DNA of 32,816 nt from JANNVZ01 sp031418455 (GTDB lineage Bacteria > Bacteroidota > Bacteroidia > Flavobacteriales_D > Sanyastnellaceae), in NCBI GenBank assembly GCA_031418455.1, contig JANOXJ010000107.1, positions 1 through 32,816 of the forward strand. The letters run 5' to 3'. Position 1 is the stretch's first letter, and each line of letters opens with the position of its first letter. The notes under the pieces are model-generated. The model had not been told where the DNA came from and did no database searches. It was given only the letters and a program-made list of their open reading frames with translations. Position numbers and translations under genes: made by a program. Positions 15,891 through 24,800 of this stretch are shown piece by piece.

Positions 15891-17507
15891 ATGAGAACCA
15901 TTTATCGTATAGCTAGTTTCATATTAGTTTTTGGTATTAGCTACACGTATGCTCAGGTAGATACGCTAGTGCCTCTTACTGGCGAGGTAAGAGAAAAGTA
16001 TATTCAACGTGCCTTGCAAATGCGTGCCAATGAAGAATATCTGGCAGCGGTGCAGCAGTTGGATAGCATACTTCTTTTCGACCCGGCTGATGCGGGTGCT
16101 TTGTTATTCAAAGGCGACCTTTTGCTTCAGGGCAAAAAATTCCCATTGGCTGCAGCTACTTACAAGCAGTTGTTGCCTTTAAAATTTGAGCCTACCATTA
16201 CTCAAATTAATTTGTCTTACGCTTTGTTCCTTAGTCATAAACCTGGAAAGGCATTAAAATTTGCTGAGTCGGCCTGGAAACAAGATCCCACCAATACAAA
16301 TGCAATCATTAATTATTTCAATGCTATGCTTTGGAATATTAAAACCGATGAGGCCGAACAGTTCTTAAAAGCGAATGATAAGTTGCTTAATGATGCTCAG
16401 AAATTGGTTATGCAAGCCAGACTGTATACTACCAGTGGCAATTATGAAAAAGGCTTAGAGTCGTATAGCCGATTGGTAAAAAATTATGAGGATAAATATT
16501 TTGTGCAGGAGTACGCAGAAGTATTGATAGGAAAAAAGGATTTGAAAGAGGCTGAAGTTATTATTAAAAAAGACAGCAGCATGTTTACACCTAAGGAGTA
16601 TAATGCGCTAATGGATAAGTTAAAAGCAACTCAGGTGCAACGAGTAGGAACTGAGTCGGTCTATTTTGCTGATATAGCTAAAAATGTGCGCATAGAAAAT
16701 GGTGCTTATTGGCAGCAAAAAGAAGGTAACGTATACAGAATGAAAGTAGGCGCAGGTTTCCACAGCGTGGAGTCTAATAATATAGAGCGCACAACAAGTA
16801 TATATTTAAATGGCACGTGCAACGAGCGCTGGAGTAAGGCCTTGAGTGGTGAGTCTTCGCTTCAGCTGCAGCGCATAAGTCCATTGTTGAATAAAAGTTT
16901 TATGGCACTAACTGGCAAGCAATCCATACAATATCAGCCTAATGACAGGCGCATGGTAGGCGGTATGATAAGCTCAGAAATACTAAACTTTACCGCTAAT
17001 TTATATGAGCAGAATATTCGAATGACCAATTTGGGATATGTGACACATTTAATGTTTAATGGTAAAAATGGATTTTACTCTCAAGGTAGTGCAGGAGCTT
17101 TGTCTGATAAAAATCAGCGATACCTGTTCTTTGGTTCGGTATACCACCTTTTCAGAACGGAGCCTACTTTGAAAGGCGGTATTAATTTTTCTGCATTGCA
17201 CTATTCTGATGATGCGCTCAAAGGTTATTTCTCGCCTAACAGGTATTTAAGTTCAGAAGTATTTGCAGATTACAGCACTGCTCTGCCACAGCTGTCTAAA
17301 TATTATCTGCAACTGCAGGCAGCGGCAGGTTGGCAAAAAATTGAGAAGAATGACTGGGAGCCGGCTTTTAGATTGCAATCGGAGGTAGGCTTTCGTCTTA
17401 AAAGATTTGATGCATCCTTAAAATATCAAACCAGTAACGTAGCTTCTGTTGCAGGTACAGGTTATAAGTTTAATTGGTTTACTTTTAAAATGACTTGGAT
17501 GTGGTAA
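15891..17507 (+). CDS. TPR plus outer-membrane beta-barrel protein (YaiO/PgaA-like architecture)
   Basis: 538 residues from the ATG at 15891, which puts a signal peptide (MRTIYRIASFILVFGISYTY, then AQ) at the N-terminus; the frame also opens at a GTG at 15873. Residues about 25-250 are helical TPR-like repeats (YLAAVQQLDSILLFDPADAG, FPLAAATYKQLLPL, YEKGLESYSRLVKNY). Residues about 270-538 are alternating beta strands rich in aromatic residues and end in TFKMTWMW, as expected for a barrel recognised by the BAM machinery. The TPR-barrel layout resembles YaiO-type proteins and polysaccharide exporters such as PgaA and PelB. It may help export or organise a surface polymer, but no synthase of those systems is present, so this is inference. 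Confidence 0.8.
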   Translation: MRTIYRIASFILVFGISYTYAQVDTLVPLTGEVREKYIQRALQMRANEEYLAAVQQLDSILLFDPADAGALLFKGDLLLQGKKFPLAAATYKQLLPLKFEPTITQINLSYALFLSHKPGKALKFAESAWKQDPTNTNAIINYFNAMLWNIKTDEAEQFLKANDKLLNDAQKLVMQARLYTTSGNYEKGLESYSRLVKNYEDKYFVQEYAEVLIGKKDLKEAEVIIKKDSSMFTPKEYNALMDKLKATQVQRVGTESVYFADIAKNVRIENGAYWQQKEGNVYRMKVGAGFHSVESNNIERTTSIYLNGTCNERWSKALSGESSLQLQRISPLLNKSFMALTGKQSIQYQPNDRRMVGGMISSEILNFTANLYEQNIRMTNLGYVTHLMFNGKNGFYSQGSAGALSDKNQRYLFFGSVYHLFRTEPTLKGGINFSALHYSDDALKGYFSPNRYLSSEVFADYSTALPQLSKYYLQLQAAAGWQKIEKNDWEPAFRLQSEVGFRLKRFDASLKYQTSNVASVAGTGYKFNWFTFKMTWMW

Positions 17508-17561
17508 TAATTACTACAGACTAAACGGACAACTACAAATTTTGAGTGCTAATGCGCCCTT

Positions 17562-18425
17562 TTATTTTATAGGTTCAAATATTTGTAAGCTTACATTGTC
17601 CAGATAGACGCTTACGGGGTCCACACCATGTTTGTGGTCAGTCCTTATAGCCTTATTGCCATTTATTTGGAAACCCACTTGTATATAATTCTCGCGCCAA
17701 ACTTCTGGCAACAATCCTTTATTGATGGACTTGTTTAATTCAAATTTCTTGTCATTAAAGGTCATGTATTCATAATAGAGTTTTTTATTGTCGTAGTGTC
17801 CGGCTATTACTATGTTATTCCATTGATGGTTTTTAATATGCTCTTTTATTTTGGGAAGTTTTACCCAGCCTATGGGTTTGCCGTTTATTTTATTATCGTC
17901 CCAATAACACCATACATCAGACTTGCTCCATTGTAGTGCCCATAAATTGGAATAGGGAGGCATTGCATGTTGAAATGCAAATTCAAGACCTTCCACTTCT
18001 GATAAGTTGGGTGTAATGCTATCTATATGGCTATCCACAAAAAAATCTACACTATAAATAAAAGTATTTACATTTTCGAAATACCACTTTTCATTGTTCT
18101 GATTTCTTGCCAGAGTATTCGTATAAAAAATATTGTTGTATGCATCGCCACCTGTTATCTCGCAGTTTAGCACCTTTCTGGCATTAAAGCGTGTGGTGTT
18201 GGTAGTTATTCTACCTTCTATAACTGTGTTGGGCCACATAATATCTTCATATATGGTCCATCCGGTATTTATACCTTTAGGTGTGTCTAATAATGTATTT
18301 ACAGGGCTCTCATCTAAACGACTGTATATGAAAAATAAAGCATCACCGGACGCAACAGAGCTGCGCTGTTCCATGCACGAAGCAAACAAACCAAATGCAA
18401 AATATATAAAGACTTGCTTTTTCAT
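17562..18425 (-). CDS. Predicted lipoprotein, possibly with a concanavalin-like beta-sandwich domain
   Basis: 287 residues. The N-terminus MKKQVFIYFAFGLFASCMEQ has a lipobox with C17, so it is probably an envelope lipoprotein. I do not recognise the family. The body is rich in Trp, Tyr and Asn (WYFENVNTFIYSVDFFVD, LWALQWSKSDVWCYWDD, HQWNNIVIAGHYDNKKLYYEY, PVSVYLDNVSLQIFEP). This pattern resembles LamG or polysaccharide-lyase-like beta-sandwiches that bind or cut glycans. That would fit the neighbouring glycan genes, but it is only a composition-based guess. It is convergent with the TPR-barrel gene and separated from gtrA by 186 bases, so it may have its own promoter. Confidence 0.75.
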   Translation of the reverse strand: MKKQVFIYFAFGLFASCMEQRSSVASGDALFFIYSRLDESPVNTLLDTPKGINTGWTIYEDIMWPNTVIEGRITTNTTRFNARKVLNCEITGGDAYNNIFYTNTLARNQNNEKWYFENVNTFIYSVDFFVDSHIDSITPNLSEVEGLEFAFQHAMPPYSNLWALQWSKSDVWCYWDDNKINGKPIGWVKLPKIKEHIKNHQWNNIVIAGHYDNKKLYYEYMTFNDKKFELNKSINKGLLPEVWRENYIQVGFQINGNKAIRTDHKHGVDPVSVYLDNVSLQIFEPIK

Positions 18426-18611
18426 TTATCGGGCATTACTCGTTAAGAGTAGTAAAACTATTGAGGCCAATAGAAGAGGCCAATGTATGCTTTTTAACAC
18501 TGCTCGGTAGGCATGGCCATGGGAGTTTTAAGACCGCTTGCGTTAAATGCACTTGATAAAATGAGATAGCCAATGTGGAGCCCGCTGCCTATTCCAATTT
18601 GACAATGGAAA
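18426..18611. other. Intergenic stretch upstream of the lipoprotein gene
   Basis: 186 bases without a gene. No TAnnTTTG box, shared inverted repeat or clear hairpin terminator was found. A TTCC-N11-GGAA pair at 18593-18611 has different spacing from the shared repeat. Confidence 0.35.
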
Positions 18612-19085
18612 TTATTTGGCTGTATATAATTTTTCTTTTTTGAAAGTGAAATATTTCTGCAGGAAATATGTAAGAGTGAGCATGATGAAAGTGGAAATGA
18701 AATATGCTACTATCGGATTAATAAGTGCAAAAACAATAAGTGCTTTTGTAATTAAGTAATCGCTAAACTGACCTTGCAACGACACCAGAAAATACTTGCC
18801 AAATTGCTTTTTATTTTCTTTATCGTTATTGGCTGCATCAGTAAATGCAAAATTTTTATTGAGCCAAAATCCAGTAATAACTGTAATAAGAAATGAGATG
18901 ACAGTAGCCAGCTCTACAGCCATCGAAGTAGAGCTTAAAGCCAAATAACAGAGCGCAAAAAGAACTATGTTGAGTATAGTATTGGCAGCGCCTACAGCCA
19001 GGTAAGCATACACTTGAAAAGGCAATATTTTTTTTACAATGGGGAAAAAAAAGTTAAGCAATTGCAGGATGCAGTTCTTTACCAT
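18612..19085 (-). CDS. GtrA family membrane protein (candidate lipid-linked sugar flippase)
   Basis: 157 residues with four hydrophobic helices (about 24-46, 52-74, 97-117 and 121-145) and the GtrA pattern YLAVGAANTILNIVLFALCY in the first, TGFWLNKNFAFT after the second and YFLQKYFTFK at the end. GtrA proteins are thought to flip undecaprenyl-phosphate-glucose or a similar lipid-linked sugar across the inner membrane. Its ATG overlaps the end of the upstream glycosyltransferase gene by 32 bases, so the two are translationally linked. With the ALG5-like GT2 and the GT-C-like protein of this locus it would complete a make-flip-transfer pathway (inference). Confidence 0.9.
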   Translation of the reverse strand: MVKNCILQLLNFFFPIVKKILPFQVYAYLAVGAANTILNIVLFALCYLALSSTSMAVELATVISFLITVITGFWLNKNFAFTDAANNDKENKKQFGKYFLVSLQGQFSDYLITKALIVFALINPIVAYFISTFIMLTLTYFLQKYFTFKKEKLYTAK

Positions 19086-20280
19086 GCGAAGTATTATTTC
19101 TTGTTTTAGATGCGATTATTTTTTTAGCATGTGCCAGATACCACTGTGCAAGTTCGCCCATGGGTAAGCCCTTGGCAGCAGTATAGTTCATGTCTTCATA
19201 AAGTTTTCTTTCCTCCGGATGCTCTATGAGGTAGGCCACAGCATCAGCTAAACTTTGGGCATTATCCGTTTCAAAATAGGCTCCACCATATCCTTCTTCT
19301 TCTACTATGCGCTCCAAATCGTCTATCTTGGGAAGTATGCACGCACGCGCATAACTGCCTGCCTGGTGCAGTATGCCTGAACTACCTGTGGTAGTGGTGT
19401 ATGGAAATATTACAAACGTGCTTTCTTTGAAAATGCCTTCCACTTTTTCTTCAGCCACATAACCTGTAAAAATTAGGTTTTTCATATGGCAGTATTTTTC
19501 CTTTACACTATCTAAATATCCTTTTACGTTAGGGTTATCGGTGCCTGCTATGGTGGCTTTAAATTTGTGTGTGGGATATTTCTTTTCCAGTAGCTGCACA
19601 GCATCTAGCATTACCTCCACTTTTTTGTAGGTGCCAAATTTGCCAAAGGCCATTAAATTTATTTCAGGCAAATCGTCTGGCAAGTAGCTGCGTTCTGGCA
19701 ATTCAAAATTGCCATGTGGCAGCAGTATTACATTTTTTGCCTGGTATTTGTCTTTTATTATATCCACATATTGCGATATAGTTAGACCTACTAAATCTGC
19801 TTTTAAAATAAATTTGGTAAGTTGCTTGCCTATCCACAAAAACAAATTTGTTTTCCATTTGCTACCGGCCATACCTATGGTGTCCAACTTTACCGTTTCG
19901 GTTATGTTATGCAGTATTACCATGTTTGGTATACCCATTAATTTGCAAGCCCACGGGGTCAAAAGTCCAAGTGCCGCAGGCACTTTGCCTTCGCCAAAGG
20001 TCATGAATTGTAAATTCATTATTACCAAATCTGGCTTTAGCTCTTTTATTTTTTTGCTTATTTCAAGCGCTGCAAGCGTGCTGTTAAATTTCCAGCATGG
20101 AATGAGTTCTATGCCATCCATTGCATAGCGGCTGTATTCTTTATTATCTTCTAAATGATTGGTTAGTACATAAATCTGCTCCACCTCGGGCTTGCCCAAA
20201 AAACTTTTGATAAGGTGATAGCCATATTCGTTGAGTGTAACCTGGCTTGGTGGATAAGGTGAAACGAAAGCAATTTTCAT
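19054..20280 (-). CDS. Family 4-type (GT-B) glycosyltransferase
   Basis: A 408-residue cytoplasmic glycosyltransferase. The N-terminal Rossmann half starts MKIAFVSPYPPSQVTLNEYG and contains PDLVIMNLQFMTFG. The C-terminal half has LLPHGNFELP, INLMAFGKFGTYKKVEVML, LIFTGYVAEEKVEGIF and FPYTTTTGSSGILHQAGSYA, the nucleotide-sugar-binding region of the GT4/GT1 group. Donor and acceptor cannot be read from sequence; other genes in the locus make GDP-mannose a candidate donor. The gene begins a two-gene unit with gtrA and has its own regulatory region carrying shared repeat site B. Confidence 0.9.
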   Translation of the reverse strand: MKIAFVSPYPPSQVTLNEYGYHLIKSFLGKPEVEQIYVLTNHLEDNKEYSRYAMDGIELIPCWKFNSTLAALEISKKIKELKPDLVIMNLQFMTFGEGKVPAALGLLTPWACKLMGIPNMVILHNITETVKLDTIGMAGSKWKTNLFLWIGKQLTKFILKADLVGLTISQYVDIIKDKYQAKNVILLPHGNFELPERSYLPDDLPEINLMAFGKFGTYKKVEVMLDAVQLLEKKYPTHKFKATIAGTDNPNVKGYLDSVKEKYCHMKNLIFTGYVAEEKVEGIFKESTFVIFPYTTTTGSSGILHQAGSYARACILPKIDDLERIVEEEGYGGAYFETDNAQSLADAVAYLIEHPEERKLYEDMNYTAAKGLPMGELAQWYLAHAKKIIASKTRNNTSHGKELHPAIA

Positions 20281-20302
20281 TGGTCTGATTTATTTAGGAT
20301 TG

Positions 20303-20316
20303 AGTTTGGCCAAACT
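20303..20316. promoter_or_regulatory. Perfect 14-bp palindrome in the glycosyltransferase leader
   Basis: AGTTTGGCCAAACT reads identically on both strands, and its flanks continue the symmetry with a one-base offset (ATTG and TCAAT). It ends 23 bases before the GT4 ATG, near the predicted transcription start. It is a candidate operator. Confidence 0.45.
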
Positions 20317-20331
20317 TCAATAACACTGCCA
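20317..20331 (-). promoter_or_regulatory. Possible sigma-54-like -24/-12 element of the GT4-gtrA unit
   Basis: On the minus strand TGGCA at 20331-20327 and TTG at 20320-20318 fit GG-N8-TTG. The -24 half matches the sigma-54 consensus well apart from its last base, while the -12 half ends in A rather than C. The ATG lies 37 bases downstream. Confidence 0.38.
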
Positions 20332-20384
20332 TGGGTGTAAGGGTTTGATAATGAGTATGTAATGAGTGTTTGGTGTGTTGTGTT

Positions 20385-20403
20385 TTTTCCAAAATTCGGA
20401 AAA
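20385..20403 (-). promoter_or_regulatory. Inverted repeat site B (TTTTCC-N7-GGAAAA), candidate activator-binding site
   Basis: Six-base arms at 20385-20390 and 20398-20403 are perfectly complementary with a 7-base spacer. The centre is 114 bases before the GT4 ATG. The arms and spacing are the same as at sites A and C. Confidence 0.65.
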
Positions 20404-20419
20404 TAATATTTCATATTCC

Positions 20420-20995
20420 TCAATTTGGATTGGGTGGTGGTTGTTCATTCATGTTGTTGTCGCTAAGTACACGCATAGCATCTATGCGCCAATGGTCGCC
20501 TTGCAACAGGAGCACTATGGCAATGTTAGCTTTTGTTTTTTGAATGGTTTTGTTGGGCAGTGTGGTATTTAGAACTACGTTGCTATCTATAGCTGTGCAC
20601 ACCAAATCATCGGTCGACCAATTTTGAATATGCAAATGATGCTCAGCGTCATTGCGCTGAAGTTGAGTAGGCCTGATGCCATTGTAGTGTTTGCATATTT
20701 GTCTAAACCAATCTTCGGTATAGTATTCTTTTCCCGCCTCCACATCATTAGTTGCATAAAGATGGTTTAAATGAGCCCACAGGTTACTGTAGTCTTTTCT
20801 TAAATTTTCAATTTGCATTGAATCCGGTTTGTATCTGGAATGCACTGTTACCTCTATATCAGTGTGGTGGGCTAGCGCAATAGCATCAGTACACAAAAAC
20901 ACTGGCTTTATTTCCATGTGATCGTCAAAGTAGTTTTGCAAAGCAAAAAAGCTTACCAAAAGAGCTACAAGTGATATGAAGAATATGCGAAGCAT
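20420..20995 (-). CDS. Membrane-anchored NTF2-like protein of unknown function
   Basis: 191 residues with one N-terminal hydrophobic segment (MLRIFFISLVALLVSFFALQ) and an otherwise soluble, presumably periplasmic body. The body (NLWAHLNHLYATNDVEAGKE, YYTEDWFRQICKHY, VVLNTT, ANIAIVLLLQGDHWRIDAMRV) has the helix-then-curved-sheet pattern of NTF2/SnoaL-like domains. No catalytic residues are assigned. A similar module occurs in the GT-C-like protein two genes upstream, which suggests they work at the same place. Its ATG directly follows the stop codon of the previous gene (TAA-ATG), so translation is probably coupled. Confidence 0.78.
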   Translation of the reverse strand: MLRIFFISLVALLVSFFALQNYFDDHMEIKPVFLCTDAIALAHHTDIEVTVHSRYKPDSMQIENLRKDYSNLWAHLNHLYATNDVEAGKEYYTEDWFRQICKHYNGIRPTQLQRNDAEHHLHIQNWSTDDLVCTAIDSNVVLNTTLPNKTIQKTKANIAIVLLLQGDHWRIDAMRVLSDNNMNEQPPPNPN

Positions 20996-21820
20996 TTAAT
21001 GCGATAGGGTGATGGTGTTAGACACAGTATTGTTTATTTCAGCATGTAGCTGTATATCGTTGTTTTGGTATGGTATAAATGATGTGGCAACACCATTAAT
21101 TAGACTTGTTTCCATCCTATGGGTTTTAAAATTAGCGGTATATACAAAAGCTACTAAAGTTCCATTGGCTACCATATTGTTATATGCATCATATAAGGGG
21201 CCGGCTATTACGGTGTAGTTATTATCATCTTTATTGAATTTGTATGAAATGGAAATAGCTGTGCAAGAGCCTGGCTGCACATAATAAGCGCTTAATGACT
21301 CATCTGCTTTAATCCTATATACTCCGGCCTTGGGAGCGAGTTTTAATTCATCTTCAAAAAAATACTCAAGTTTATTGGGAAGGAAAATTAAATTTCTCCA
21401 TTGGTCTATACTATGTTTTAAGCGCTGTTGGACAAGGCCGTAGTCAGGGTTGAGTGTTTTTGGAGACCTGTAGTCTCTATTTTGAATAGCTGAAAATTCC
21501 TTATTTATAATGTGTACATTATAATAAAAATGGTCTTGTCCATTGCTTAATATTAATTGTGCAGCGCTTTCAATAGCACCATGCCTGGTGGGCTGTGTAA
21601 GTATAAATCCATCAGCTGTATATTTTATACTAAGCGGAATGGGCTGCACAAAAGTTTGTATGCAGGCCTCCCAATTATTGCCCGTAGCTTTAAACACCAT
21701 AGAATCAGATGGCATGAATAATATGTCTACGTTATTTATCCATACAGGTTGTATGCTGGCCTTGTGTGTGCAAGCTACCAATAGTAAAAGTGCAATGCTA
21801 TGTAAAAAGAATTTTCTCAA
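20996..21820 (-). CDS. Predicted lipoprotein with C-terminal Ig-like (Big_1/invasin-type) domain
   Basis: 274 residues. The N-terminus MRKFFLHSIALLLLVACTHK has a lipobox with C17. I do not recognise the family as a whole. The last 80 residues (VIAGPLYDAYNNMVANGTLV, AFVYTA, SLINGVATSFIPYQ) follow the pattern of invasin-type Big_1 Ig-like domains, namely D-xGN-x-V-xxGT-V and xxGVAxxxI. The first part is beta-rich with no clear motif. The ATG overlaps the stop of the GT-C-like gene by four bases and its own stop abuts the next ATG, so three genes are tightly coupled. It is probably an envelope partner of the GT-C-like enzyme. Confidence 0.8.
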   Translation of the reverse strand: MRKFFLHSIALLLLVACTHKASIQPVWINNVDILFMPSDSMVFKATGNNWEACIQTFVQPIPLSIKYTADGFILTQPTRHGAIESAAQLILSNGQDHFYYNVHIINKEFSAIQNRDYRSPKTLNPDYGLVQQRLKHSIDQWRNLIFLPNKLEYFFEDELKLAPKAGVYRIKADESLSAYYVQPGSCTAISISYKFNKDDNNYTVIAGPLYDAYNNMVANGTLVAFVYTANFKTHRMETSLINGVATSFIPYQNNDIQLHAEINNTVSNTITLSH

Positions 21821-24800
21821 TGCAAGTAAATTTCTTGACTCATAAAACAGTGGGGCAATAGGACTATTCCATTGTTCTTATTTGCTACCGGGTCTTTTTG
21901 GGTAGGTAAAATGCCTGCGGGATTGCCATTTATAAATGCTTTTATATGTAACTCTTTCCAGAGAGCAGCACTACTTGATATTTTATTAAAGTTGGTATTG
22001 AAGTTTATATTTAAACCACTTCTTACTGCTGTAGGGTGCACCACCAAATTAGTTTGCCAAATGGTGCCTTTGTCATCTTTTTCAGCTATTAGTATTCCTG
22101 GTATATTTATTTCTGTGGTAAGTTCATTATAAAAATGCGCTGATATTGTTACGGCATTTTCATTTGTTTTAGATACTGTATAACTGGGTGTGCCACCATG
22201 TATATAGCCTCTTTCGCTCACATCTGTTTCTGCATATAGTTCTATCGTTTTTATTACTAAACTATCTAGGGTACTTGTGCTATCTAAATCTATCTGAAAG
22301 AAGCTACTTGCCTTAGGCGACAAGTTATATTGCATGGCAGTGGTAGGATAGTATGTTTTTATTGAGTCGTTTTGAAAACGAATACATACGCGTAAGGCAC
22401 AATTCACAGGCACATCATCTGAATTTAATATTTCTCCTGTTATAAAATTCTTTTCTCCATCTCGTATAAAATTGGCTTGCTTATATGCCACAAATGGTTT
22501 CTTTACTCTGTCGTCTTTTACTGTAGGGAAACTGCTAATAACACGCTTGCCTTGCTTTTTAAATAGCGTATAGGTGTAGCTGCGCATTTGCTCATCCGGT
22601 ATTTCCGGCACAAATAATTTTGGTAGTATATACCATTTTTTATTTTCCAATATCAGGTTCAAAGTATCAGTTTTTTCACGAGTGCCTAATGCGGTATTCC
22701 ACCTTGTGTATACATGCACTCTTGCCGAATCATTGGTGTGATGTATTTCATATACATATATGCTATCTAGTTTGGCATACGATGGTAGCAGGCCTCCATC
22801 TGTCACCGATTTTTCCAGCAAGTATTGGTCTAGCGGATATGTAGGCAATGGCTGGAAAAAGTGAAAGGCCTTTTCGAAGCGCTGAAAGTCTAAGTGATTA
22901 TAATAATTTTGAACGGAGGTGATAGGATCCTTTTGTTCTTTCACCATAAGTAATTCATATACTTGCTTGGACATAAATGCCGTAAAAAACAGCAATGGCA
23001 TTAATGAAGCAAAATATATTACGCCTAACGGATAATATGGCTCATTGGTGTTCTCATGCGTGGAGTAGTCGTTTTGCTTAAAGCGAAATAAGTAAATAAC
23101 AGTGAGTATAAATGCGAGGCAAATACTGCTTACGGGAATTATTCCCCAGGCCTTCTTTAGTATGGGTTTTACTTCCTTTGGTGTTATGGGTTTTATGGTA
23201 GATATGTTTCCTTTTTCCCAAACCATTATGCCATTTTCCAGACGTATAGTGCGGTTCCAGCCCGTGTAATAGAGTAGCGGATCGTAGTAGCGGTCGTTAC
23301 TAAATACGTACTTTAAACTATATTTTTCTGAGGCTGTAAGAAAGTCGTTGAGCGATTCCAAACCTGGTTCTCCACTAAATTTTGCATTCTCCAATCTTTC
23401 AATAGGTCGTGTGGTTAGTTCTGGTAGCCTGCGTGCGCTGTGGTAGTTACCATCTACAGTAGCTGCTAGCGAATTAGCGCTTAGCCATGCCATTTGGTCG
23501 CCAAAACCCAGGGTTAGATAGCGCCAGCGCATATGGTCATCGCGGTTTAAGAAATTGAGCATGGGTTGTATTTCTATTTCTTTTGGCTGCAGTGGTCTAA
23601 AGCTTCCTAAGTGAAATATGAATACTATAAATAATAAATAGACAAAGCCTGTGGAGCCTGATAGCACAAAATGACTGGAGCTGCTAAAATTTTGTACCCA
23701 AAATCTTTTCACTGGTCCTGCTAAAAAGGAATAGATAAATTTAGCCATAAAGGGTATGGCTATAATGGATGCCCAAAATCCAAATCTGTCAAGAGTGAGA
23801 ATATTAAATGCGTTGCTACCTAGTAGCATTTTGGGCAGAGGCGTGGTGCCTCCGCTGCCTAAAAGCAGACAAAGAAAAAATGCCACAGCCCAGCCAATAA
23901 ATCGTTTTTGCCTGGTTATGCTATAAACTATGGCAGGTAATAATGCCAGTATAAGTGTAAGCGGAATAATGAAAAATACTAAACCCGATGAGGTGTTTTG
24001 CAAAAAATTATCTCTTGAACCATGTGGTATAGAGACCTGAGTGATTGGGTCAGTTTTGCTCCAATACCAATAAGGAAAAATTAATCCAATGGCTAAAACA
24101 ATCACAATTCCACCAAATAAGATTATTTGTTTGTATTTGCTCAATGCCTCCTTAATAATGGCGAGAGCAAACTGAAATAAATTTTTGTGTTGTTTGGGGA
24201 GCTGCATGCCATCTACCAGAGCCATAAACATGGTGGGTGCAATGAAGAATACCATGCCGAATATGGCTGTAACGTGATGCGAGCAGATGACTACTGATAA
24301 AAAAGACAGCGTCATTACCAAATATATAGGTTTCTTTTTGACTATATATTGATACAGAAAGGGTAATGCATTTAATAGAAAAGCCAAGCCTGTAAGTGTG
24401 GGCATTTGCCCATATACGTGCAAGGTTTCTACAATAGATGATAGTACTACCGTTAAGATGGCTGCTACGCCTGCAATGGGCTTATTGTAAAAGAGTTTTG
24501 TAAATCGGTAAACGCCTACAATTAAAATTTCTAAAATGGTAATGGCATAAATACTAAATGCTACCTTTAAGGGGAAAATCTTGCTTAATAGTGCAATAGC
24601 CTGATGCACCAGTGGCGGATAGCTGGTGGTTAAAAAACCGGTATACCAGCGGTATTCCCAAGGTTCAAACCAAAATCTAGAATAATGATCGGCAAAGAAT
24701 ATGTGCACGAATGCATCATAAGTTCTAGGTAAGGTAAAGTAGATAATTATTCCATGCGTTAGCAATGCCAGGCAAAGCGCAGCGAGCAATAATTTTTTAC

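Noticed and set aside
18593..18611. TTCC-N11-GGAA pair at the end of gtrA, similar to the shared repeat
   Set aside because: The spacer is 11 rather than 7 bases and it is not placed upstream of a start codon in the same way.
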